Shown: piece by piece, positions 43,988 to 53,705 of the stretch
Numbering within the stretch: the first letter of the stretch is position 1
Layout: every line of letters begins with the position of its first letter
Source of the DNA: Bradyrhizobium sp. Ec3.3
GTDB lineage: Bacteria > Pseudomonadota > Alphaproteobacteria > Rhizobiales > Xanthobacteraceae
Reading direction: 5' to 3'
DNA length: 64,000 bases
Assembly: GCF_000472925.1 (NCBI RefSeq)
Contig: NZ_AXAS01000014.1
Coordinates: forward strand, 1-64,000
Translations under genes and position numbers: made by a program
The notes under the pieces: model-generated
What the model saw: the letters and a program-made list of their open reading frames with translations, nothing else
Database searches by the model: none
Told to the model about the DNA's origin: nothing

Positions 43988-44646
43988 CACGCGCGCTCCA
44001 GATAGGGCTCCCAGGCATCGACCGAGACGGTCAATGCCGGATCCGGCACGTCGGGCCACAGATCAGCGCCTGCGAACGTCACCGTGTAAAGCCATTGCGG
44101 ATCTTCGCCAGCGCCGCGCGAGTTGCTGTCAGGGAACACGTGGCAGCCGAGAACCCGCTCGATGTGGCCGACATGGCCGCGCACATATTGCGGCAACCGG
44201 GTATGTGTTGCCGGGTGGATATTCTTGGCGCGTACGCGATCGCCGGCGGCAAACAGGGCAGGGCGTGTGGTCTCGCGCTCGGTCGGGCCGCCGCGACGGA
44301 GAACGGCCGCGACGTCGTCGCGCTTCAGGATCTTGTCGACGTTCTTTACGGGATGCAGCACCCTGCCGGCCGCGATCTCGTCGGCCGCAACGAGCCCGCG
44401 TTCTCCCATCAACCGCTCGATTCCAGCGAGCCATATCTCGTAATAGCTCTTGCTGAGATAATCCTCCGGCGGGCGGTTCTCGCGGGCAAAGCGCGACATG
44501 TCGATGTTCCACCTGCCCACCGTCGCCATTGCGAGCGTCAGCGCAAACGCGCGCCGCTCCCATTCGGCGTGAAACACCGGCTCATTCGGCTCGGGTCTGA
44601 CGGGCCCTGACCAAGGCACGCCGCCCATGTCATGCGCACCGTCCAT
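43987..44646 (-). CDS. nthB: Nitrile hydratase beta subunit
   Basis: 219 residues. Start [20 protein letters not shown] is the hallmark N-terminus. It continues FHAEWERRAFALTLAMATVG, YYEIWLAGIERLMGERGL, and an SH3-like C-terminal domain (FAAGDRVRAKNIHPATHTRL, then YVRGHVGHIERVLGCHVFPD). With the alpha subunit it hydrates nitriles to amides. One-base TGATG overlap with nthA. Confidence 0.94.
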   Translation of the reverse strand: MDGAHDMGGVPWSGPVRPEPNEPVFHAEWERRAFALTLAMATVGRWNIDMSRFARENRPPEDYLSKSYYEIWLAGIERLMGERGLVAADEIAAGRVLHPVKNVDKILKRDDVAAVLRRGGPTERETTRPALFAAGDRVRAKNIHPATHTRLPQYVRGHVGHIERVLGCHVFPDSNSRGAGEDPQWLYTVTFAGADLWPDVPDPALTVSVDAWEPYLERA

Positions 44647-45281
44647 CACGCTACCTCGTGCGGCCGCTTTGGCAGGCCAGTCCCGATCATGCTGTCGCGG
44701 GTGACGAGATCGGCAAGGCGCTCCTCGCTCCAGCCCTCGGTGCCCGCGGGCCGCATCGGCAGCACGAGGTAACGGATCTCGGCGGTTGAATCCCAGACGC
44801 GGATTTTCGTGCCCGGCGGCAGCTCGAAGCCAAAATCCTTCAAGACGCCGCGCGGATCCTTCACCGCCTTCGAGCGATAGGGGGCCGACTTGTACCAGAC
44901 CGGCGGCAAGCCCAGCACCGGCCACGGGTAGCAGGAGCACAGCGTGCACACCACCATGTTGTGCAGGTCCGGCGTATTCTCGACCACGACAAGATGCTCG
45001 CCCTGGCGTCCGACATAGTCGAGCTCGGCGACCGCGCTTGTGCCATCCTTCAACAGTCGTTCGCGATAGTCCGGGTCGGTCCAGGCCCGCGCGACCACGC
45101 GCGCGCCGTTGCGTGGGCCCACCTTGGTTTCATAGGTCTCGATCAGGACATCCAGCGCGGCCGGATCGACGTAGCCCTTCTCCGTCAGGATGCTCTCGAG
45201 CGCGCGCACGCGCAGCTCGGTCTCGGAGAGTTCCGAATGGTCGTGATCGTGATGATGGTGGTGGTCATGATCGCTGCTCAT
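44646..45281 (-). CDS. nthA: Nitrile hydratase alpha subunit, cobalt type
   Basis: 211 residues. The metal site is CTLCSC (Cys112, Cys115, Ser116, Cys117). Thr after the first Cys indicates the cobalt rather than iron type. Other family blocks: [20 protein letters not shown] and [20 protein letters not shown]. The N-terminus [16 protein letters not shown] is exceptionally His-rich and may bind metal. ATG 45281 is chosen; the frame stays open upstream without family similarity. No amidase gene is adjacent. Confidence 0.94.
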   Translation of the reverse strand: MSSDHDHHHHHDHDHSELSETELRVRALESILTEKGYVDPAALDVLIETYETKVGPRNGARVVARAWTDPDYRERLLKDGTSAVAELDYVGRQGEHLVVVENTPDLHNMVVCTLCSCYPWPVLGLPPVWYKSAPYRSKAVKDPRGVLKDFGFELPPGTKIRVWDSTAEIRYLVLPMRPAGTEGWSEERLADLVTRDSMIGTGLPKRPHEVA

Positions 45282-45483
45282 TCGGGCAAGATAGGCGCTT
45301 CGGTCCGCGCCTGTCGAGGCCCTGGCAAACCGCATGACGCCACGTGTTTGTGACCTCGCCGGTGGGTTGGCCTCGCGCGGCCGTTGATCGCGTCTTAGAC
45401 TATCCGTATACGGCCCCTCGAGGCGCTGAACCTCGGTCAACGAGCCGGGATAACGCCACAGGAATTGAGGGGGAGAGCCCGTG

Positions 45484-46959
45484 ATGGTTGACGCAAAGGC
45501 GCCCGAGGCGAAGGGATTTCGCTGGAAGCTGTTCGCCCCGCTCGTGGTGTGGCTTGCAATCTATCTGTGGCCGGTGCCTGCGGGTCTCAACGCCAATCAG
45601 TGGCACTATTTTGCGGTGTTTGCGGCGGTTATCACCGGTCTCATTCTTGAATCGATGCCGGTCGGCGCGGTCGGCCTGATCGGGCTGACGGTCGCCGGTA
45701 TCAGCGGCTATATCGACCCCGATCCAACCAAATCGCTGCGCTGGATGCTGGCGGGCTTTGCCGAGAGCACGGTGTGGCTGATCGTCGGCGCGTTCGTGTT
45801 CTCGATCGGCTATCGCAAGAGCCAGCTCGGCCGGCGCATCGCGCTCGTTCTGGTGCACAGCCTCGGGCGCAACACGCTCGGCCTCGGCTATGCGGTCGCG
45901 ATGTCGGATTTCCTGCTTGCGCCGGCAACGCCCTCGAACACGGCGCGCAGCGGCGGCATCGTCTATCCCATCATCAGCAACATCCCGCGCATCTACGGCT
46001 CCGAGCCCGGCCCGACCGCGGGCAAGATCGGCACCTATGTGATGTGGACCGCGTTCGCCGCGACCGCCGTCACGAGCTCGCTGTTCTTCACAGCGCTCGC
46101 GCCCAATGCGGCGGCGCTCGCCATCGCCAAGAAGACCGCGGGCATCGACATAAGCTGGGCGCAGTGGTTCATCGGCTTTGCGCCGCTCGGCATCCTCCTG
46201 ATGCTGCTGGTTCCGCTTCTGGGCTATGCCATCTGCCGTCCCGAGGTGAAGCGCAGCCCCGAGATCTCCGAATGGGCGAGCCGCGAGCTCGCAACGATGG
46301 GGCCGATGTCGCGCCCCGAATGGATCATGCTGGCCCTGATCGTGCTCGCGATGTTCCTGTGGATCACGGGCTCGACCCCCGACATCAGCCTGCCGATCCT
46401 CGGCTCGAACTTCATCAACGCCACCACGGTCGTGTTCATCGTGATTTCACTGATGCTGATCACCGGCGTCGTCGAGTTCAACGACATCGTCAGCGAGAAA
46501 AGCGCCTGGGAGGTGTTCTTCTATTTCACCTCGCTGCTGACGCTGGCCTCCGGCCTGAACGAGATCGGCTTCATCAAATGGTTTGCGAACGAATACGCCA
46601 AACCGCTCGCCGGGCTGTCGCCGTCGACGGCGATGATCATGCTGGTCGCGCTGTTCTTCTGGATCCACTATTTCTTCTCGAGCATCACCTCGCACGCGGC
46701 GGCCGTGCTGCCGGTGGTGCTCGCGGTCGGCTCGGGCATCGCGGGCCTTCCGGTCACGACGCTTGCGATGCTCTGCATGTATTCGCTGGGCCTGATGGGC
46801 GTGATCTCGCCTTACGCCACGGGGCCGGCGCCGATGTATTTCGGCAGCGGCTATATCGGCAAGGGCCAGTTCTGGGGCTTTGGCCTGATTTTCGGGCTGA
46901 TCTATTTTGCCGGATTGCTCGTGATCGTGCTGCCGTGGTTGCAGATCCGCGGAGGCTAG
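45484..46959 (+). CDS. DASS-family anion transporter (TtdT/CitT-like)
   Basis: 491 residues, about 12-14 membrane helices. It resembles the divalent anion:sodium symporter/antiporter family: [20 protein letters not shown] matches the first substrate loop with its SNT motif; [20 protein letters not shown] is the second. E. coli TtdT and CitT are the best-known relatives, so a dicarboxylate or tricarboxylate substrate is likely but not fixed. GGGGGAGAG lies before adjacent GTG 45481 and ATG 45484; the ATG has the better spacing. Confidence 0.9.
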   Translation: MVDAKAPEAKGFRWKLFAPLVVWLAIYLWPVPAGLNANQWHYFAVFAAVITGLILESMPVGAVGLIGLTVAGISGYIDPDPTKSLRWMLAGFAESTVWLIVGAFVFSIGYRKSQLGRRIALVLVHSLGRNTLGLGYAVAMSDFLLAPATPSNTARSGGIVYPIISNIPRIYGSEPGPTAGKIGTYVMWTAFAATAVTSSLFFTALAPNAAALAIAKKTAGIDISWAQWFIGFAPLGILLMLLVPLLGYAICRPEVKRSPEISEWASRELATMGPMSRPEWIMLALIVLAMFLWITGSTPDISLPILGSNFINATTVVFIVISLMLITGVVEFNDIVSEKSAWEVFFYFTSLLTLASGLNEIGFIKWFANEYAKPLAGLSPSTAMIMLVALFFWIHYFFSSITSHAAAVLPVVLAVGSGIAGLPVTTLAMLCMYSLGLMGVISPYATGPAPMYFGSGYIGKGQFWGFGLIFGLIYFAGLLVIVLPWLQIRGG

Positions 46960-46973
46960 GACGGGGCGCGAAC

Positions 46974-46998
46974 GAATTTTCTCCGGCGGAGAGAATTC
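46974..46998 (+). terminator. Hairpin after the DASS gene
   Basis: GAATTTTCTCC and GGAGAGAATTC form an 11-base stem with one G-U pair and a three-base loop, 15 bases past the transporter stop. No long T-run follows, so terminator function is only likely. Confidence 0.4.
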
Positions 46999-47178
46999 TG
47001 GAAAGCTTTGCCTAGTACGGCCCGGATATCTGCGATTGCAACACAGGCCGGATCGGGCGATTGTGCGTGCTGCAATGCAGCGCGCAGTCCGGCAATCCCG
47101 CTCGCCTGACGCTTCCCAGCGCTGCCACCTCGCTTGGCCGCTCGAGCCGGCGATGCCTTGCGAATGAGAGTTTTTCGA

Positions 47179-48300
47179 ATGAATGCACACCAAGCGCTCG
47201 CGGTCGGGGAACCGATCGGGGCACACGCAGCAATTTCGCCCGGCGATGCGCCCGACGCCATGGTCCGGTTTGAAGGCATCTCCAAGGTCTATCCGGCCTA
47301 TCGCCACAAGCCCGGCGTTCGTGCGTTGCAAGACATCGACTTTGCGATTGCGCGCGGATCGATCACCGGCGTGATCGGCCGCTCCGGCGCGGGCAAGTCG
47401 AGCCTGGTGCGCCTGATCAACGGGCTGGAGAAACCGACCACCGGCCGCGTCGTGGTCGACGGTCGCGACATCTCCGCGCTCGCCGGCCGGAACCTGCGGC
47501 TCGCGCAGCGCTCGATCGGAATGATCTTCCAGCACTTCAACCTGCTGTCCTCGCGCACCGCCGCCGACAACATCGCGCTGCCGCTGGAAATCGCCGGCTG
47601 GCCGAAGACCGAGATCAGCGCGCGTGTCGCCGAGCTGCTCGCGCTCGTCGGCATCGCTGACAAGGCCGACCGTTATCCCTCGGAACTCTCCGGCGGCCAG
47701 AAGCAGCGCGTCGGCATCGCACGGGCGCTGGCGACGCGCCCCAACGTGCTGCTGTCAGACGAGGCGACCTCGGCACTCGATCCGCAGACCACGCGCGCAA
47801 TCCTCGATTTGCTCGCGAACATCAATCGCGAGCTTGGCGTGACGATCGTGCTGATCACGCATGAGATGTCCGTGGTGCGGCAGCTCGCGAAGGAGGTGGT
47901 CGTGATCGATGCCGGCCACGTCGTCGAGCGCGGCCACGTCGCAGACATCTTCACCAATCCGCAGCATCCCATCACGCAATCCTTCATCGCCGAGGTTGTC
48001 GGCGATAGCCTGCCGGTGTCGCTGGCCTCGCGCCTTACGAGCGCACCGGTTGCGGGCGGGCAGGCCGTGATCCGCGTCCAGGTGCGCGGCACGGGTGCGG
48101 GCAACACGCTCGTGGCGCGGCTCGCGCGCGAGGTCGGCATCGACGTGGCGCTGCTTGCCGCGCGCATCGACGAGATCGGCGGCCAGCATGTCGGCTCGTT
48201 GACGATCGGGATTCCCGCCGGGGAGGGGGCGGCACAGCAGGTGCTGGCCTGGCTCGCGCAACACCAATTCGCTTCGGAGCGTCTCGGCCATGTCGCCTGA
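47179..48300 (+). CDS. metN: Methionine ABC transporter ATP-binding protein
   Basis: 373 residues. ABC ATPase with Walker A GRSGAGKSS, Q loop FQHFNLLSSRTAADNIALPL, signature LSGGQKQRVGIARALA, Walker B VLLSDEATSALDP and H loop THE. A C-terminal ACT-like regulatory (NIL) domain lies after ~285 (AVIRVQVRGTGAGNTLVARL), as in E. coli MetN. The MAAR.. open frame goes further up; ATG 47179 is the likely start. Overlaps metI by 11 bases. Confidence 0.93.
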   Translation: MNAHQALAVGEPIGAHAAISPGDAPDAMVRFEGISKVYPAYRHKPGVRALQDIDFAIARGSITGVIGRSGAGKSSLVRLINGLEKPTTGRVVVDGRDISALAGRNLRLAQRSIGMIFQHFNLLSSRTAADNIALPLEIAGWPKTEISARVAELLALVGIADKADRYPSELSGGQKQRVGIARALATRPNVLLSDEATSALDPQTTRAILDLLANINRELGVTIVLITHEMSVVRQLAKEVVVIDAGHVVERGHVADIFTNPQHPITQSFIAEVVGDSLPVSLASRLTSAPVAGGQAVIRVQVRGTGAGNTLVARLAREVGIDVALLAARIDEIGGQHVGSLTIGIPAGEGAAQQVLAWLAQHQFASERLGHVA

Positions 48301-48955
48301 AATGATCAATCTCATCGTCCAGGCCACAGGCGAGAGCCTGTTCATGGTCTCGATCGCCGCGCTGCTCGGCACCGTCTTCGGCCTGCCGATCGGTGTATTC
48401 CTGGCGACCAGCCGCAAGGGCGAGCTGTTCGCCGCGCCCGCGGTCAATGCCGTGCTCGGCATGGTCGTGAACGCGACGCGCTCGACACCGTTCATCATTC
48501 TAGTGGTCGCAATCATCCCGTTCACGCGCCTCGTCGCGGGCACGTCGATCGGATCGACGGCGGCGATCGTGCCGCTGACGATTGCGTCGACGCCGTTCAT
48601 CGCGCGGCTCGTCGAAGCCGCGATCCGCGAGGTCGATGCCGGGCTGATCGAGACGGCGTCCTCGTTCGGAGCATCGCCGCTGCAGATCGTGTTCAAGGTG
48701 CTGATCCCCGAGGCGCTGCCCGGCCTCGTCCTCGCGCTCACGCTCGCAATCGTCAGCCTGCTCGGCTACTCCGCGATGGTCGGTGCGGTCGGCGGAGGCG
48801 GGCTTGGCGATCTCGGCATCCGCTACGGCTACCAGCGCTTCATGCCGGAGATGATGCTCGCCGTCGTGGTCGTGCTGATCGCGCTGGTGCAGGCGGTCCA
48901 ATCCGCCGGCGACTATCTGGCCCGCCGGGTCAATCGCCGACTGCGCCATCGCTGA
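48290..48955 (+). CDS. metI: Methionine ABC transporter permease
   Basis: 221 residues, five membrane helices. The EAA coupling loop is EAASFGAS-like: LIETASSFGASPLQIVFKVL, followed by IPEALPGLVLALTLAIVSLL. Family features include TRSTPFIILVVAIIPFTRLV and YSAMVGAVGGGGLGDLGIRY. Works with MetN to import methionine. No metQ lipoprotein gene follows; the next gene is a HAD phosphatase after a repeat element. Confidence 0.93.
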   Translation: MSPEMINLIVQATGESLFMVSIAALLGTVFGLPIGVFLATSRKGELFAAPAVNAVLGMVVNATRSTPFIILVVAIIPFTRLVAGTSIGSTAAIVPLTIASTPFIARLVEAAIREVDAGLIETASSFGASPLQIVFKVLIPEALPGLVLALTLAIVSLLGYSAMVGAVGGGGLGDLGIRYGYQRFMPEMMLAVVVVLIALVQAVQSAGDYLARRVNRRLRHR

Positions 48956-48960
48956 CGCCT

Positions 48961-49058
48961 GAGCATGATCCGGAAAAGTGTGAAGCGTTTTCCGAAAAGG
49001 TCATGCTCAAACAATAGCCTAAGAGCGCGATGATGGTTCAATCCCATCGCGCTCTAAA
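48961..49058. repeat. Palindromic intergenic repeat, family A copy 2
   Basis: GAGCATGATCCGGAAAAGTG ... TTTTCCGAAAAGGTCATGCTC, followed by a hairpin of AGAGCGCGATG and CATCGCGCTCT arms. Same organisation as the copy at 18380-18478. Lies after metI. Confidence 0.75.
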
Positions 49059-49144
49059 GGAACAAGCTATCGTCTTGATCGTATGCTTCCATGTCGCGGC
49101 GGAGGCGAGGGCGCTCCGCCGCTACGATCAGATGGAGAGCTTGC

Positions 49145-49819
49145 ATGCGCATCGAACCGGTCTTCCTGTTTGACCTCGACGGCACGCTGGTCGACAGCGT
49201 CTATCAACACGTTCTCGCCTGGGAGCACGCGCTCGATGCAGAGGGCATCGAGCTCTCGGTCTGGCGCATCCATCGCAAGATCGGCATGAGCGGTGGTCTC
49301 TTCACCAACCAGCTCCTGCGCGAGATCGGGGTGGAGATCAGCGAGCAGCGCATCGACCGGCTGCGTCGCGCGCATGCGGCATCCTACCAGCAACAGGCGG
49401 GCCAGATCCGCCCGCTGCCGGGCGCGCGTGAATTGCTGCAATGGCTATCGGAAGCGAAGATCCCGTGGGCGATCGCCACCAGCGGCCGGATGGAGACCGC
49501 GGCAGTGAACCTCGCCTCGCTCGGCGTCGATCCGCAACGCACGCACGTGGTGACGCGCGACCAGGTCAAATATGCAAAGCCCGATCCCGATTTGTTTCTC
49601 GCGGCAGCCGCGCGGCTGAACGCGCCGATCGAGACGGCGGTCGTGGTCGGCGACAGCGTCTGGGACATGATGGCCGCCGTCCGTTGCCGCGCGCTTGGCG
49701 TGGGCCTCTTGAGCGGCGGCTACGGGCCGGACGAGCTGCGCCAATCCGGCGCCTTCCGCGTCTATGAAGATCCCGCCGACATGCTGCGCCGGATCGATGA
49801 GGTCGGCGGCCGGCGCTAG
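49145..49819 (+). CDS. HAD-superfamily phosphatase
   Basis: 224 residues. Motif I FLFDLDGTLVDSVYQHVLAW, an alpha-helical cap, motif II in WAIATSGR, motif III Lys in KYAKPDPDLFLAAA, and motif IV VVVGDSVWDMMAA. This is the phosphoglycolate phosphatase/beta-phosphoglucomutase-like group; it dephosphorylates a small metabolite not identifiable from sequence. ATG 49145 follows GGAG. Confidence 0.88.
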   Translation: MRIEPVFLFDLDGTLVDSVYQHVLAWEHALDAEGIELSVWRIHRKIGMSGGLFTNQLLREIGVEISEQRIDRLRRAHAASYQQQAGQIRPLPGARELLQWLSEAKIPWAIATSGRMETAAVNLASLGVDPQRTHVVTRDQVKYAKPDPDLFLAAAARLNAPIETAVVVGDSVWDMMAAVRCRALGVGLLSGGYGPDELRQSGAFRVYEDPADMLRRIDEVGGRR

Positions 49820-49937
49820 CGCCGGCCCAAGGCGAGGGCGCCCGCCTTGGAATGAACCTTCCCGCGGAACTCCGGCACAAAGACTGAAGACAGCTCCTCA
49901 CCCGGCGGGATCGTTATGAAGTGGTAGCCTGCTCTGC

Positions 49938-50756
49938 TTGCTCATGTGCGTCACGAGCGCAAATGCTGCCGGTTCCGAGCAACGTTACCTCGAGCAGCAC
50001 TACCTCGACTTGCGCGATCGCTACATCGAAAAATTCTCCAAAGCGCCGGAGAACGACGAGACCTCCAAGCAGCACGAGGCGGCGCTCAAGGAGCTCGCGG
50101 GGGTGTTGCGCGGCCGGATCGGGCCGGTCGTGATCAAAGGACTTCCTGCTGTCCCACAGTCCAATGTCGACACCCTCTTTAAGGGCGACTCGGGCTTTGG
50201 CCATCTTGACGGACTCGCCTTCTACTCCAAAGCCGACAAGACGGAGGCCGTGGTGACGACCATGGCTCTGCTCAAGCACTGGCTCGGCGAGCACCGCGAG
50301 GACGGCATGCCGCAGGAGATGGGCGCCGCGTTCAAGTCAGACCGCTTCTATTACTCTGCGATCCAGGACGCCGCCTTCGCCAAATATGCGGAGCTGCCGA
50401 TCGCCAGGCCTGCAGCGGCGAGCGTCGCGGTCGCCGTGCTGGGCTTGCGTGGCAACGGCGACATCAAGGGGCCGCCGAGCGAAATCGACGTGGTCGTGAT
50501 CCAGGGCGAGAATGTCTATTTCGTCGCCGTCCGCGACGCCGTGAAGACAGCCGAGATCCCGGCCTGCGAGCAGGTCTGGAAACAGATGATGGCAAAGCCC
50601 ATCAACAAGAAGGACCCGCGGGGCGATATGACCCGTGAGGATCAGGCGATGGCCGCGTTCACGGCATGCTTTGCCAAAGCGGCGCCGAACCAGAGCTGGT
50701 TCGCCAGCGCCGTCAAGAAGGCGCAGAGCCAGATCGAGCTATTGCCGCTGCGCTAG
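49938..50756 (+). CDS. Exported hypothetical protein with damaged or unusual start
   Basis: 272 residues if TTG 49938 is used. The frame begins inside a signal peptide: LLMCVTSANAAG looks like its end, cleavage after ANA. An ATG at 49916 after GGCGGGA would be the natural start but is one base out of frame and meets TAG after three codons. The mature part is alpha/beta, with VVIKGLPAVPQSNVDTLFKG and two Cys (PACEQVW, FTACFAK) that may form a disulfide. Family unknown. Confidence 0.6.
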   Translation: MLMCVTSANAAGSEQRYLEQHYLDLRDRYIEKFSKAPENDETSKQHEAALKELAGVLRGRIGPVVIKGLPAVPQSNVDTLFKGDSGFGHLDGLAFYSKADKTEAVVTTMALLKHWLGEHREDGMPQEMGAAFKSDRFYYSAIQDAAFAKYAELPIARPAAASVAVAVLGLRGNGDIKGPPSEIDVVVIQGENVYFVAVRDAVKTAEIPACEQVWKQMMAKPINKKDPRGDMTREDQAMAAFTACFAKAAPNQSWFASAVKKAQSQIELLPLR

Positions 50757-50821
50757 TCTTGGTGCGCGTCTCGCCGAAAAAAGCCAAGGCCACGCTCCTG
50801 AAAGTATGACCGATGGCAGCT

Positions 50822-52147
50822 CTATTTGTCTTTGCGCGGTGTGATCATCTCCAGTTCGATCGCATTGCCCATCGCGGCATATCCTGCGCGGTTGGGGTGG
50901 AGCTTGTCGCCCGGTCCGCCCATCGATGAATTAGGCTGCATCGCCGCCTTGATCTCGCCGGTCGCGGCATCGAACGTCGCCGCGTCGAAATCGACGACGC
51001 CATCGAAAATCTTGCTCGTGCGCAGGAACCCGTTGAGTGCCTTGCGCTTGGCGTCGACCTCAACGCGGCCATGCGTCGCGATGATGCTGTGCAGCGCCGA
51101 TGTCAGGGTCGCGGCAACGATCGTCACGCCGGGGATGCGCTCGCGCAGCCGCGCGACGCCGTTGGAATAGCCGTTCTCCACCGTTTCGACGGCCGCGTCG
51201 GCGGCCCCGAAGTCGTTGATGCCTTCCATCCAGATCACCGCGGCGACGCCCGGCAGGCTGATGACGTCACGGTCGAGCCGCGAGATCGCCGAGGGGCCAC
51301 CCGCAAACGGCTTGTCCGGGGAATAATCCGACGGGCCTGCGACCTGGTTGCCGCCGATGCCCTGATTGACGATGACGTAGTCGTCACCGAAGCGTGCATG
51401 CAACCGGCGCGACAGGACATCCGGCCAGCGGTCATCGCCGTTGATCGTGGTCCCGGTACCGTCCGTGATCGAATCGCCGAAGGCGACGATTAGTTGGGTG
51501 CGATCGGCGACGCTCATGTCGACCTCATCCAGGAAGTACCAAGAGGTGGTCGAGAACGGGAAGCCGGTCTCGGCGATCTCGCTGCTCCTGGAACCATCGC
51601 CGGGCGCGGTCAGATAGGATGTGGTCAGCGCCTTCGCGTGCCACGTCATCGGACCGCTCTCTCCGGTCACGTGGAAGCTGACGGCAAGCTTCCGGCCCCT
51701 GAGCAGCGCCGCGGTGGAGGGGCCGACAAACCCCAGCGTGACGGGATCGGAGACGACGCTTTCGCCCGCAGGGATCGTGATGCTGGACTTGCCACCGAAC
51801 TGAGCCGCGACATTGGTGCCCTCGACAATCGCGGCGCCGCTGTGTTGCAAGCCGACGAATACGTTGTCGAACGTCACCGGCCGGGTTCCAAACACGTTCG
51901 ATAGCCGAATGCGGGTTTGGCCTCCCCACACATCAGGCCGAACGACGAGGCGAAAGCTCTGATCCCGAGCGCCCAGCTCCGGAGAGGGGAAGGCAAATCG
52001 GAGCTCGGGCTGCGCCGTCGCATTTCCTGCCGGATAGGGCCCTTGGGCCGAGCCGGTCCAACTCGCGATCCAGCGGTCCGCACGCGCCGGCACCGACAAC
52101 ACGAGCAGGGCAACAATGGCCGCCACGGCGCGCACAAAACCTTGCAT
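50822..52147 (-). CDS. Secreted SGNH/GDSL hydrolase
   Basis: 441 residues: signal peptide (cleavage near PARA), a beta-sandwich N-terminal domain (~25-200), then an SGNH esterase domain. Nucleophile Ser in FGDSITDGTGTT, oxyanion Gly in NQGIGGNQV, Asn in GINDFG, catalytic Asp-x-x-His in DKLHPNRAGYAAM. It resembles GDSL lipases and rhamnogalacturonan acetylesterase-like enzymes that deacylate sugars or lipids. Single gene, convergent with the exported protein. Confidence 0.88.
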   Translation of the reverse strand: MQGFVRAVAAIVALLVLSVPARADRWIASWTGSAQGPYPAGNATAQPELRFAFPSPELGARDQSFRLVVRPDVWGGQTRIRLSNVFGTRPVTFDNVFVGLQHSGAAIVEGTNVAAQFGGKSSITIPAGESVVSDPVTLGFVGPSTAALLRGRKLAVSFHVTGESGPMTWHAKALTTSYLTAPGDGSRSSEIAETGFPFSTTSWYFLDEVDMSVADRTQLIVAFGDSITDGTGTTINGDDRWPDVLSRRLHARFGDDYVIVNQGIGGNQVAGPSDYSPDKPFAGGPSAISRLDRDVISLPGVAAVIWMEGINDFGAADAAVETVENGYSNGVARLRERIPGVTIVAATLTSALHSIIATHGRVEVDAKRKALNGFLRTSKIFDGVVDFDAATFDAATGEIKAAMQPNSSMGGPGDKLHPNRAGYAAMGNAIELEMITPRKDK

Positions 52148-52285
52148 CAGCGTCTCCTCCCGGTGCCATTTTTGGTTGCAGGCAGTCTGCTCCCAAGGTT
52201 GCCGCCAGGCAAGATGCGCTGCGCTCACGCCTCATGGCCCGCGGAGATCTGCGGCTGAAAGATCTTCAGCGGGGACATGGGCCCG

Positions 52286-53536
52286 CTAGTCGTGAATCCC
52301 CTCGGCGGCCGCCAAGGGATCGTAGGACGGGCTCCTGATCAACTCGTGCAACTGGCGCCGCCGCACGCCCATGTTTCCGCCGTCGTAGAGCGGGAAGCAG
52401 AGGGCATCCTGCATCAGGCTCGCGAGCGGATGCATATCCGTGTAGCTGTCGACGCCGACCAGCCTCATGGCATCGTAGACGACCTGCACGGCGAGCTCTG
52501 AGCAATACACCTTGGCCATGTGGGGAAGCTCGTGATCGCTTCCTCCGGACAGATCGAATTGCTCGCAGGCTTTCCAGCTCAGGTAACGGGCTGCCTCGAT
52601 GCGCATCTTGATGTCGGCCAGCATGTACCCGACGTTCTGGTGCTCGATCACAGGAACCGGTCCAGATCGCCTGTCCGTGCGCGCGAAATTCAGCGCGCAA
52701 TCAAACGCAGCGCGCATGACGCCGACCGTCGCGGCCCCGATCAGCGCAGCCGTCCATGCGAAGGCGGTGCCGATGATCTTCCCGCCCTGGCCGGGGGACC
52801 CGATGATGTTGCGCGCGGGGACGCGAACATTCTCGAAGCGCATGCGGGGTGAAATCGTGGCGCGATGGCCCAGAGTATCCAATATCCCGGTCACCTTGAT
52901 CCCGGGCGTGTCGCCGGGGACCATGATGACCGCCAGCGACTCGGCTGGTCCCTTGCCAGGATCGGTGCGGCAGACGACGGAGTAGAGGTGGGCGCCTTTG
53001 CCGTCCCACCCGGTGCCGTTGGTCGTGTAGTGCTTCTCGCCATTGATGACCCAGTCATCGCCCTCGCGAATGGCGAAGGTGCGGACCCCGAACCTTGGAT
53101 CGGGCGTGTCGAAATTGGCGCCTCCCGTGACCTCCGTGAATGCCAGCGCAGCGAGTCTCATGCCGTCTTCGATGAACGGCTTGAGGAATTCCGACTTTTG
53201 CAGCTCGGTTCCGAACCGCAGGACCGGCTGCAATCCCAGCCCCGTCGCCAGCACGGCCGATGGGACGTTGATATCGACGCGCGCAAGCTCTTCGGCACCG
53301 AGAGCGAAGTTGAGCGTCGACATTGCTGCGCCGCCATACTCTGCTGGAATAAGCGCCTTGACGAAACCAGCATCGACCATTTTCGCGTAGAAAGGACGCG
53401 TCGCGTAGAAGCGCTCGTCCGGCTTGGCGTACTCGTCGATTTCCGGCTTGACCGCCGTCAGCACGGATTCCGCGAAAGCCCGCGCACCCGACCTGATCGC
53501 GAGTTGATCGGTGCTCAGCTTGAAGGTTACAGTCAT
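52286..53536 (-). CDS. Acyl-CoA-dehydrogenase-fold flavoenzyme
   Basis: 416 residues. Typical fold blocks: LAALAFTEVTGGANFDTPDP for FAD/substrate binding, WVINGEKHYTTNGT, GHRATISPRMRFENVRVP, and a C-terminal helix bundle. At the usual catalytic base position the motif is YDGGNMGVRR, with Asp385 where most members have Glu (YEG..). Nitroalkane oxidase is a known fold member using Asp, so this may oxidise an unusual substrate. Divergent from the AraC regulator at 53706. Confidence 0.88.
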   Translation of the reverse strand: MTVTFKLSTDQLAIRSGARAFAESVLTAVKPEIDEYAKPDERFYATRPFYAKMVDAGFVKALIPAEYGGAAMSTLNFALGAEELARVDINVPSAVLATGLGLQPVLRFGTELQKSEFLKPFIEDGMRLAALAFTEVTGGANFDTPDPRFGVRTFAIREGDDWVINGEKHYTTNGTGWDGKGAHLYSVVCRTDPGKGPAESLAVIMVPGDTPGIKVTGILDTLGHRATISPRMRFENVRVPARNIIGSPGQGGKIIGTAFAWTAALIGAATVGVMRAAFDCALNFARTDRRSGPVPVIEHQNVGYMLADIKMRIEAARYLSWKACEQFDLSGGSDHELPHMAKVYCSELAVQVVYDAMRLVGVDSYTDMHPLASLMQDALCFPLYDGGNMGVRRRQLHELIRSPSYDPLAAAEGIHD

Positions 53537-53705
53537 TTGGCAGCTCCGGTTCGCGTGTGAACTGGCTGCCAGTTTCGGCCGTGGCGCAGCATCGCTTCTT
53601 GGCAATGAGAGAATGAAAACTTGGCCGTGAGCGAACGGCGATGGCCTCGATCTTGCTTGATGGACACAAGCCAAAGCCGCCATGCCAGGCGGAGAGGTGG
53701 GTCTG

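Noticed and set aside
45774..47015. Second plus-strand frame of about 410 codons over the DASS transporter
   Set aside because: Out of frame with the transporter, Arg/His-rich, no hydrophobic pattern.
46960..47178. Possible SAM riboswitch before metN
   Set aside because: No SAM-II-type core could be matched by eye; only a simple hairpin after the upstream gene is seen.
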